Origin: Cardinalis cardinalis
Taxonomy: Eukaryota; Chordata; Aves; Passeriformes; Cardinalidae
Reading direction: 5' to 3'
NCBI GenBank assembly: GCA_014549065.1
Contig: JACDOX010000117.1
Location: 1,301,650 to 1,365,649, forward strand
Length of the DNA stretch: 64,000 bases
In this document: positions 1 to 8,210 of the stretch, piece by piece
How the letters are laid out: each line of letters opens with the position of its first letter
Numbering within the stretch: the stretch's first letter is position 1
Translations under genes and position numbers: made by a program
The notes under the pieces: model-generated
The model's database searches: none
What the model saw: only the letters and a program-made list of their open reading frames with translations
Told to the model about the DNA's origin: nothing

Positions 1-718
1 TGGACCACCCTTGCACGGATGGAGAGATCGTTGTCATGGAGAGGCACAGGCTTCAGGAACAGGGATACAAGGGTCAGCATCCCCATGATGCCAGGGGACA
101 CGTGGACCACCAGCATGGGGATGAATGAACCTCTGTCGTGGGGATGGATGGACAACAGCACCACGGGCATCACCACTTTGGACACAGTCACAAGGACTCA
201 TAGGGATGAGTCACTGTGGGAGGCAGGGCCCAGGACCAAGGGGATGGGGCAGGGACAAGCAAAGGGGACATTTGTGCAGCCCTGAGCTCCAAAGCAATGT
301 CAGGGCTGAGTCAGGCCCCTCATGACAAGTGAGCAAGAGAGGCTGGAGCAGTCACCAAGGATCAGCACAAGATGCATCGGGATATCCAGAGCTGGGAGGG
401 GAGGGGACAGCTCCACGTAATGCAGCACAGTGGGAAGATGGGTGGGTAAAGGCAGGAAATGCTGCNGCCGTGGGGTCACTCCCAACTCTGACTCCAACAG
501 CACCCTTGGTGTCCCAGCTGAGCAGGCAGCTCTGGGCTCACTCACTCCTGAGGCCAGAGCCACACGGCCCCAACCCAAAAGCATCCCAGCCCTTTTCTGC
601 CATGATCAAGCTCCCCAACCCCCCTGCCTTGCTNTGTCCCCAAAGGAGAAGGTACCACAGGAAGGCCAGGCTCACTGGCTTGGCACAGAGGCTCGTGTAG
701 TCCCCAGCANGCCCCCAC
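1..718 (-). other. HAPLN3: HAPLN3 intron after the Ig exon (partial)
   Basis: No link-module sequence can be found in any frame here. The first 330 bases are G-rich with recurring ggggatg/ggaca words but no clean repeat unit. I see no transposon or RNA gene. Confidence 0.6.
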
Positions 719-1099
719 CTTGCAGCCGGAGGTCCACAACGTCGCTCTCGTCCTCCAGCCCATCGATGACCTCGCAGCGGAATTTGCCATCGTCCTTCAA
801 GCGCACGTCGCTGATGACCAGCGAGGCCTCGTGCCAGCCGGCCTCACCAGCCTGACGGATGTGGGCACGGCCCTTGAAGTCCCCAAAGGCCACGTGGGTC
901 TTGCCAACGGCCACCATCACATCCTGCTCTTTGGTGTAGTCGTCCCGCAGCTTGGACCACTTGATGCGGATTTTGAGCTTGGGTTCCTGGTCGGGCTCGT
1001 AGCGGTAGCGGCAGGGCAGGGTGACATTGGCACCATTGTAGCTGTAGACAGGGTCTCTGGAGGTTTCCACCACTAGTCTGGATCCACTGAAGTAATCCA
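719..1099 (-). CDS. HAPLN3: HAPLN3 Ig-domain exon
   Basis: 381-base exon encoding residues 43 to about 169, the complete V-type Ig domain of the link protein. The acceptor is cctgccag|TGGATTAC (AG at 1101-1100) and the donor is CTGCAAG|gtgggg (718-717). It both starts and ends in phase 1, the usual pattern for Ig exons in this family. The A-strand motif LVVET, Cys72, Trp90, Cys151 and the trailing EVIDGLEDES stretch are all present. The next exon (link module 1) lies off the left edge, so the following intron is longer than 718 bases. Confidence 0.92.
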
Positions 1100-1451
1100 C
1101 TGGCAGGAAGAAGGAAGGTGTGACGAGCAGGTCAGGATGCAGGGCTGGGCATCCCCAAACCTTCCCTCCAGCCACCAACTCTTCTGAGCATCCTCCAAGT
1201 ATCCCTGAAGCGTTCCCACCCGCTCCTCTGGGCCCCACATCCCACCAAGTGATGGGTCTCCACCCCACCCAGAGGCAGGGAGGTATTTCAGCCTCCTGTG
1301 ACAACCAGTCAGTCCCCAATATACCTTTGTCCTGCTCGTCGCTATTGTCATTCATGATGTGGTTGTAGTAGAAGCCGTTGTGGAAAGGGTGGTAGGAGCC
1401 ACTGGCCAGGTGCAGCAGGGTGGCCTTCAGGAGCAGTGGGAGCAGCAGCAT
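719..1451 (-). CDS. HAPLN3: HAPLN3, hyaluronan and proteoglycan link protein 3 (5' part, partial at left edge)
   Basis: Secreted link protein that stabilises the complex of hyaluronan with aggrecan-type proteoglycans in extracellular matrix. Two coding exons are visible, 1451-1325 and 1099-719. They join in phase 1 (G|TG, Val43) and encode residues 1 to about 169: a leucine-rich signal peptide, the short FHNGFYY segment resembling the mature N-terminus of HAPLN3, and one V-type Ig domain. The Ig domain shows the disulfide pair Cys72 (in LPCRYRYE) and Cys151 (in KFRCEVIDGLEDES), core Trp90, and a glycosylation sequon at Asn67 (NVT). The two link modules expected after the Ig domain are not in the window. 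The paralogues HAPLN1, 2 and 4 are less likely, given the N-terminal segment and the MFGE8 neighbour. Identity is from family recognition plus synteny; the exon edges are read directly. Confidence 0.93.
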
Positions 1452-1471
1452 GGCTGGGAAGCAAGCCTGGG
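1325..1471 (-). CDS. HAPLN3: HAPLN3 first coding exon (signal peptide)
   Basis: The exon opens after a polypyrimidine acceptor ending ctctgcag (AG at 1473-1472), carries 20 bases of 5' UTR, and has its ATG at 1451-1449. The coding part is 127 bases (42 codons plus one base). It encodes MLLLPLLLKATLLHLAS, a hydrophobic secretory signal, followed by HPFHNGFYYNHIMNDNSDEQ. The donor is GACAAAG|gtatat at 1324-1323. I chose this ATG because it is the first after the acceptor and it begins the signal peptide. Confidence 0.88.
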
Positions 1472-2219
1472 CTGCAGAGGGGGAAAGGACTGCTGTGACA
1501 TCCCCAAATAGCCAGGAGAAAGCCAGCACTGCCTGGCAGTGGTGCCAATCATACCAGGGGTGCAAGGAGAGGGTGGGAAGAGCCAGCAGAGCAGCTTGCC
1601 TGCCCGCAGGGGAGAGTGCAGGCAATTCGAGCCATACCCCCAGACCCGCCCCCAGCCGGGGCTCCCAGTCCCCTCCATCCTCATCCTCCCGCCTGGCTCA
1701 CACCTCCACATTCACTGCCCATTGTGAGGGTGCCCATGGCAGGGAGCACCTGGCCCCAGAGCGAGTCGGGGATGGGGCAGCTGGAGAAATGGGATCCCAG
1801 GGNGTCCTTTGGGCAGGGAGTACTGGGAAAAGGTCACGTAGGGGTGCAGGGGGAGAGAAGTGGCTGAGCCCCACTGTAAGGCAGCAAGCTCGGTTTACAC
1901 AGGCAGCCGAGCGTGCAGCCTGACCAGGGAGTGAGGGAGAGAGCTCGGGCTGCCTCTGCTGCCCCGGCTCGGGACAAAGCCCAGCAGCACTCACCGTCCT
2001 GGCCAAGGACAGCCCAGTCCAACCCAGGGCTGCCCCTCTGCATCACAGACATGGCTGGCACCGACNCCACGCAACACATTTGGCTGCCAAAGCACGTCCC
2101 ATCGCTGAGGGGCAGCCTGGCTACCCACGACACCAGAAACGTGCACTGTCCCGGGCTCTGGGAGCCAGGACACTCAAGGGTGCCCTGCCCGGGGCTCACC
2201 CAGGGCGCTACCAGCAGAA

Positions 2220-2765
2220 TTGGCTACTTGTGAGCATTCCCGGAGCCGGCAGAGGGGGCCCGGCACCCGGCAAGCCTCCGGCAGACCCCTTCCCACACCG
2301 GGGCGGGGGGTCTGACGTCCGTGCCCTGCTTAGAGAAGGCTCACGAGTGCCTGCAAACACACCCCGGGCCAGGGGGCTGCGGGAGAGCGGGCGCTCAACC
2401 CGGAAGGGTCCAATACGGGGTACGGTGNTACCCTGCAGGGTCCGGGGCGAGAAACCAGCTGCTCCCACCGCAGGTTGCTCGATGCCATTCTCTCCCCTGC
2501 AGTCAGCGCCTCCGCTCACCACGGGCTGCAGCCGCACTTGCCGCCACGCGCTGTGGGCAGCGGCGCCGGTGCCCGAGGGCGCAGGGCGCCGGCACAGCCC
2601 CGGAGCTGGCGCGGCAGCGCGGCGCTGCTGGCGCTGCTGGCACCGCGGGGACGCGGCGGGACACGTGCTGCCCACGCGACACAGGGTGGGCTCGAGGCTC
2701 GGNAGCTTCGCACCTCGCTGTGCAGGGCACCAGCCCTGCCCCCCCTGCGCCCCATTGCCGGGTGA
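2220..2765. promoter_or_regulatory. CpG-rich segment in HAPLN3 intron 1
   Basis: Dense CpG dinucleotides across roughly 550 bases, just downstream of the predicted HAPLN3 exon 1. It carries many GC boxes and few ATs, and translates openly in several frames for compositional reasons. Probably part of the HAPLN3 promoter-associated CpG island. Confidence 0.45.
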
Positions 2766-2991
2766 CCCCCCAGAACCCAGCGCTGCAGCGATGTGCAGCG
2801 TGCCCGGCGTTCTCAGCCGTGAGCATCGCGCTGCAGCCCCCAGCACAGCCATGCCTGGCATCTCCAGCAGGGATGCCCGGCTCCCTCCATGGCAATGCCA
2901 TCCCCCCCTGCCCTTCGCGGCAAGCAGGGTGCCCATCGNCCCGCGGTGCCAGCCCTCCCCGGTCCCGGCACTGGGGCCAAGCCCTACTCAC

Positions 2992-3070
2992 CCTGGTTGC
3001 GGGCGGGCTGCGGGCAGGCGTGCAAGCAGGCTGCAGGCAGATGCACTGTGTTTAGGGCTCTTGCAAGGCT
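2992..3070 (-). other. HAPLN3: Probable HAPLN3 noncoding exon 1
   Basis: On the minus strand the sequence CAACCAGG|gtgagtaggg gives a near-perfect splice donor (gt at 2991-2990). It is followed by a CpG-rich intron start and preceded by GC-rich sequence with no ATG. The 5' UTR in the signal-peptide exon begins after an acceptor at 1472, so an upstream noncoding exon is required; this is the best candidate. The 5' limit is a guess placed about 30 bases after a TTTAAGA box. Transcript evidence would be needed to confirm it. Confidence 0.45.
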
Positions 3071-3110
3071 GAGAGGAAGCAGCTCCAGGGCCTGCCTCTT
3101 AAAGGGAAAC
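3071..3110 (-). promoter_or_regulatory. HAPLN3: Putative HAPLN3 core promoter (TATA-like box)
   Basis: The minus strand reads ccctttaagaggcagg. TTTAAGA (3103-3097) is a TATA-like element placed about 30 bases before the predicted start of exon 1. CpG-rich sequence follows in the first intron. This is inference from position and motif only. Confidence 0.3.
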
Positions 3111-3879
3111 ACACGCCTTTCCCAACCCCCTGCTCGCAGCCTGGAGCTGGGGTGGGTGCCCCCGGCCCCCGCCTGCCCACCATGCCTGGGTGATGGCCTC
3201 ACCGTGTGTCCTCACGCTGCCCACATGCTGCCCACATGCCTTATCTGCGGTGCGCCAGCTGCCTGCATTGCCCCCGACTTGGAAGGGGCAGCAGTGGGGA
3301 GAAACGTGTCCTGTTGGGGCTAGTGGGATCCTGTGATGTCCCAAGCAAAGCCCCAGTGAAGCCACAGTGCCAGGGAAGAAGACATCCCTTGTCCCACATC
3401 CCACTGGAGGGGACTGGCCACAGTCTCCAGACAAAGGAGGTGTCCAACACACATGTGGCAGGAGCAGGCACAAGCAGCTCAGGACAGGTGGGCTGTGGCA
3501 CGGAGTGATCTGTGCCCAGCGCCTGCCTGCTCTGGAATTCGGGAGAGACAGCTGAGCTGCGGGGTTCAGCCTCTTCAGGGTCTGCTTGATGCTGTGGGGA
3601 CAAAGAAGAGGTACAAAAACCAGGGCAAAAACTCTGAGGTGCCCAGTAGCACCCATTGTGGGGTGCTAAACTAACTAACTAACTCCCTAAACTTGGGCGA
3701 TGCCCTCATGGCAGCTCCCCCTGGCACNCAGGCAGGCAGACACTGCTCCAGGAGGATCGAGTCCTCAGGAAGGGCAGCACGGCGNCGGCACGGCCAGGGG
3801 ATGCCGGTCAGGGGATAGACAGAAAGGACAAACAGAGGAACCACGATGCGGCGTGTGCCCTGACCCATCGACCCGCTGC

Positions 3880-4520
3880 TCTCCCAGCCCAGTGCGCCGC
3901 TTCACCCCCCACTTTGTTGTTTTACGGCGAGGAAATGAGGCGCGGGGGCCCCGGTCCAGCTCTTGCCGCCGTGCAGGATGGCTTCAAGCCGGAAAGAAAA
4001 CAGCCCGTGTAAAAACAAACGGCCCGAGGCTGGCTGCGGGGCGAAGGGGGCCGGGAGCCCAGCACGGAGCGCTCGGGGGGCGATGCTGCCTGCCCGCCGC
4101 CGCCNCGCTGATAGCGAGCAGCCAGCGAGGAAACGGCGTTATCAGCCGCCAGCGCCGGCAGCACAGCTTCCCCGTGGGAAGCCCCGGCCAGGGATGGCTG
4201 TGGGACCCGGGCTCTGGAGGCACCGCTCTTCCTTGTTCTCCTTTTCCCTGCACACCCCCAGCCCTGCCAGCCCTCCCCGACCAGGGATGGCTGCGGGACC
4301 CAGCGTCTGGAGGCACTGCTTTTCCTTGTTCTCCTTTTCCCGGGGTCTGGAGGCACTGCTCTTCCTTGTTCTCCTTTTCCCCGCACACCCGCAGCCCTGC
4401 CAGCGCTCCCCGAGGCGGGACGCGGCGGAGCCGGGCTGCCCCGGCCGCGGGAGTGTGACGGCCGGGCGCGCCGCCCGCTCGCCTGCCCGGAGCAGCCTGT
4501 CCCGCAGCCCACAATGCAGG
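3880..4520. promoter_or_regulatory. Orphan CpG-rich block
   Basis: CpG density rises sharply from about 3880, with many GGCGCG- and CCGGCC-type words, and falls after about 4520. No gene start is visible next to it. It lies about 800 bases upstream of the predicted HAPLN3 start, so it could be an alternative HAPLN3 promoter or an enhancer island. A minisatellite-like array sits inside it. Confidence 0.4.
4200..4415. repeat. Short minisatellite-like tandem repeat
   Basis: The core tctggaggcactgctcttcc, continuing as ttgttctccttttcc, occurs three times, starting near 4213, 4306 and 4346. The first interval is about 93 bases and also repeats GGGATGGCTG and CCCTGCCAGC words; the second is about 40 bases. 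This looks like unequal duplication of one larger unit followed by an internal deletion. Confidence 0.8.
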
Positions 4521-6841
4521 CACAATTCCACCTTCCGGCATGGGGCCACTGCGCTGCCTGCATCCTGGCCGAGGGTCGCTGCTAACCCCCGGCCCTGCCA
4601 CCTGGCCGGAGGAGGTGGTGGGACAGTGCCCCAGCTGCATCCTGGCCGTCGGTGCCCCGCTGCAGCCGCTTGCCCAAGTTGTTCTGGGGATCCAGGAGTT
4701 GGGATGGTTCCCCCACCCCCGGGCTGTGCAGAAAACAGACAGCCCTGTTGGGGCGCGCTGCTCCCTGGCATGGCTGTCCCATTGTTCCAGAACCCAGGAA
4801 CAAGCCCCACAGCGTCCTGCACTGCCTGCACCACAGCACCTGCCAGCAGCCATCCTCTGCCCGGCCTGAGCAGGGGGGCAGCAGCAGGGAAGGGGACAGG
4901 GATGCTTTCTGGCACCTCTTCTCAGCAACAGCTCCTGCCTCNCCTTCGGCCACTCTTTTCTGGTTGTGGACAGTGATTTCTCCATCTCCTCCTAGGGAGC
5001 AGAGGCATGAGGAAGGATCTGGCCACCAGCAGACCCTGAGGAAGAAGGGATGGACCTCCTTCATTCCTTCCCATCTCTNATCCTCTTTGTGTTTTCTATT
5101 CCCAGAGATGTACCTGGGTGTGACCACAGGTTCCAGGTTGAGCAAAGCTGTGCAGGGTCAGGGGAGCTCTGACCTGGGAGCACATGTTTAGGGCACGTGT
5201 TTAGGGCTGGCTGAGCATTTGGCTGAATGGGAGCCATAAAAGTGTCATTCCCACCTTCCCCACCTCAAAGCCAGCACCTGACAGCTCTGCTGTGGCCTCA
5301 CCAGAGATCTGTCCATGAAATGCTGCTTGCACAGGATGATTCCAGCAGGAACACTCACATTCCTGGTGGGATGGAGGAGTTTGTGATCTGTGCTGGGCTT
5401 TCCGGGTGGTGGTGAGAGGATGCTCTCCCCGACGGTTGCTTCCTGAGGAACCAGCTGCCAGCAGCTGGCAGCAGTCAGCAGGGTGCCACAGCCTGCTGTC
5501 CATCCCNGCCTTCCTGCTGTCCCAGCAACCCAGCCACGTCCGGGAAGAGCATCCAGGGGACAGGGACAAGTCATGAGGGGCTGTGCATGGCGGGGAGGGC
5601 NCTCTGGCTCACCCAGTCCCCCCATCCTGTGGCTCTAGGGAATGAAGGAAATGCCACAAGACTGGGAAGCAGCTCAGAATCTGTCAGAAGGGCTTGCTTG
5701 GGGGGTAGCAATAGGAAGGGGCAGCAGCAGCAGGGGCCTGAGGATGCATCCCCTGCTCTGGTGTGCAGCATCTGCTCCTGTCACCCTCCTCATGGAGCCC
5801 CTGCCATATCCCTGGCTCACGGCTGTCTTGGCTGGACTCGAAGCGAACTGCTCTTATCTCTGCCTCAGCTTCCCGATGATAAGGGTGGCGTGTCTGGAGG
5901 TGAACTGGGCAGACTGTCCCCCCTGTCCCTGTCTCTATCTGTGGCTGCTATTTGTCACCAAGCAGCTGCAGCCACAGCCACAATGAAGTCAGCCCAGTCT
6001 TTGCAAGCAGATCCCCAGCTCCTCTGATGCCCATAGCTGGCATTCCCAGGGCAAGGCAAGAGCCAACCTCCCATAGGCAAGGCCCAAGGAAGAGATGCCT
6101 GGCTGAGCAGGGCACTGCTGGCCACAGGGAGGTGCAGGAAGATTGTCCAGAGCGGCAGGGACAGAGAGCTGTGGTAAGACATGGATGACACCTGGCTATT
6201 CACGCCAATTTCAGGGGTCCCTGCCCAGTGTGGCAGATTCCGGACACGAGCAAAGCTCCTCTGTCCTGTTCACCACAATGTTCCCTACATGGGATCACAC
6301 CCTCAGTGCAGGCAGATCCTGCTCCAGCAGCATCCATGCCCCAGCCCTCCCCAAGAGGGCTCTGTTGGGAACATCTCCACAGGCAGCTCTTGCACAATTC
6401 ACAGCTCCCTCCAGCCCTGGGAGCGTGCCTGGGTGTAAGAGCCGATCTAGCTCCAAGCTGGGGGATTTGCTCCAGGATCAAAGCCAAAGGAGGAGACACA
6501 GGGTGTGGGTGCTGATAGAGGCTTCCCCTCCCCAGGTCCCATCCCGCCGCGCCTGGCCAGCTGCAAGCAGACTCCAGCAGCTGCGACAGGGTGGAGACGG
6601 TGGGAAAGATGCACACAAAGCCCTGAGATACCCTGTTTTTCAGGCAGAGAAGGGAGCCAGGAGGGTCTGTGAAGGCAGAAGAGGCGCAGGGCCAGCACAG
6701 CAGCTGGCACACCCCCAGGGTGGAGGAGTCGAGGGGCTCAGAGGGAATCCTGGAGGATCACCAGACCAGGCGGGCTTTGGGGGATGGCCTTTGGGGAGGC
6801 AGAGATCAGACAAGCCAACACCCCCAAAAGTTTCAGCTGGT

Positions 6842-6847
6842 TTTAAT
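6842..6847 (-). terminator. MFGE8: Candidate MFGE8 polyadenylation signal ATTAAA
   Basis: On the minus strand ATTAAA is followed about 20 bases later by the GT-rich stretch gggggtgttggcttgtctg, the arrangement expected of a poly(A) signal and its downstream element. Cleavage would fall near 6825, giving a 3' UTR of about 1.24 kb. A second ATTAAA at 7164-7159 is an alternative but lacks an obvious GT-rich follower. No AATAAA occurs on this strand nearby. Confidence 0.4.
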
Positions 6848-7744
6848 ACTGTCAGAGTATTAAACACCCCAGAGTGGTGCCATCGCTGCCATCCCACTCG
6901 GGCTCCCTCAGCCCTTGCCAAAGCAAACCCACTGCCAGCCCAGCCCCACGGCTGCTTCACATCCCAGCAGGCAGGGGAAGCATCGCTGCCAGCCCAGGAC
7001 AGCCTGCCCGTGCTCCCACCTGGGACTCACTCATCTCCTACAGCTAATCCCGAGGGCTTGAGCATTGCAAGAGGCTCCCCTCCACCCCATGTAAAGGGAA
7101 AAAAATCAGATTACAAAAAAGGTCATGGCACTGCCCTGTGCCCACTGCATTTGGGTGGTTTAATTACCACCTTTCCCATCTTTTCTTTNCATCCTTCTGG
7201 CTACAAACCAACTCTCCCCACTACCAGATCACAGTCCCCCTGGTCACCACTGGGCTCTGAGGACAAGGGATGGCCAGGCATGCCAAAATGCAGTAAGCTG
7301 GGGATGATGGCAATGTTGAGACTGGGAGGCTGCTGGAGCTGGCATCCCAGAAAGGGGAATGGGCAGTGCCTGCCAGAGTGCCCAGCAGGTAGAGCCACCA
7401 TCAGTGGGGATCTGGCACCTCTTGACAGGAGCTGTCTCATCACTCCACTCGCACTATGTGGTGCTGACATCGCAGGCAAGGAGCCTCAGGGCCTGGCAAA
7501 ATGGGCAGGGGACAACAGCTGAGATTTATCAGAGGATTTTCACAGCCCCTGCTTGCAGACAAGCAGGGAGCAGGAGGGACATTGGAGGCTGCAAGCCAGG
7601 GGAGCCTGCCNTAAGACCCTGAAAATTGCTGAGCCTCAAGACAGCTCAGGCAAGGGGCTGCCACTGGCTGTAGCCTCTCTGCTGGAAGCAGAAGCAAGAA
7701 GGAGAAAATTTGTCCCCAGGCTTAGCTGAGAAGATAAAGCCAAG

Positions 7745-7842
7745 CCCTGGTTGCAGGACAGGGTCCCTCAGCAAGGCCTCATTTGCAGGATGGTGTCCCC
7801 AAGAAAGCCCCAGTTGCAGGAGGGGGTCTCAGCCCTGGCTGG
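7745..7842. repeat. Three-copy degenerate 31-32 bp tandem repeat
   Basis: The word TTGCAGGA recurs at 7751, 7783 and 7814, each time followed by an imperfect GGTCCC/GGTGTCCCC/GGGTCTC segment. The units are 32 and 31 bases apart. It lies in the probable MFGE8 3' UTR. Confidence 0.6.
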
Positions 7843-8066
7843 AGCAGCAAGAGGGCAGGAGCCATCCCCACATCCCACCTGCAAGGGCCCCGTAAAGTGC
7901 AGCGCTGCAGCCCCAGCACCACCGCGGGGCAGGGGAGCCCTCTTGGCCGCCTCCTGAGTGTGGGGACATGGAGAGGGGGGTGTGAGGGCAGAGCAGGAGT
8001 GGGCAGGGGCAGGCAGGGTGCGGGCTGGGCAGCGGGGAAGAGCAGCCCCGTCCTTGTTCCCCGTGC

Positions 8067-8210
8067 CTACTCGTCGCAGCCCAGCAGCTCCACGCGCAGG
8101 GTGATGCGGTTGTGCCAGGCCACGGGCAGGATGCGCACATAGCGGGCGTAGAAGGGCACGTCGAACACGTTCTTCTTGTGTGAGTAGTTGTCACTGTTGC
8201 CATGGAAGAT
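8067..8210 (-). CDS. MFGE8: MFGE8 exon 10 (discoidin C2 end and stop)
   Basis: 144 coding bases from acceptor ctcctctag|ATCTTCC to TAG at 8069-8067. It encodes residues 428-474: FHGNSDNYSHKKNVF, ARYVRILPVAW, then LRVELLGCDE, closing C2 at Cys472. The protein ends two residues after that cysteine, as usual for the family. Confidence 0.94.
   Translation of the reverse strand: MFHGNSDNYSHKKNVFDVPFYARYVRILPVAWHNRITLRVELLGCDE

Larger units (their letters stand above)
3111..6815. other. HAPLN3-MFGE8 intergenic spacer
   Basis: GC-rich spacer between the HAPLN3 promoter (read leftward) and the MFGE8 3' end. It contains a short ACTA microsatellite at about 3667-3683, the CpG block and tandem repeat listed separately, and no recognisable protein-coding exon. 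Long ORFs here have no domain similarity I can see and reflect low stop-codon frequency in GC-rich DNA. Confidence 0.6.
6825..8066 (-). other. MFGE8: Probable MFGE8 3' UTR
   Basis: Sequence from the MFGE8 stop codon to the best poly(A) candidate. It holds a three-copy degenerate repeat (listed) and no splice-competent ORF that I can support. Its length rests on the ATTAAA choice and is uncertain. Confidence 0.4.

Noticed and set aside
2080..3072. 330-codon ORF over the HAPLN3 CpG segment
   Set aside because: Compositional: several frames on both strands stay open through the same CpG-rich block, and the peptide is low complexity.
3963..4985. Overlapping ORFs of more than 330 codons on both strands
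   Set aside because: They run through the tandem repeat and CpG block. Simultaneous openness in opposite strands indicates base composition, not coding.
6143..7522. 459-codon plus-strand ORF antisense to the MFGE8 3' region
   Set aside because: Proline/serine-rich translation with no domain, in GC-rich DNA where stops are rare. It crosses the probable MFGE8 3' UTR and poly(A) signal and has no promoter or splice context.
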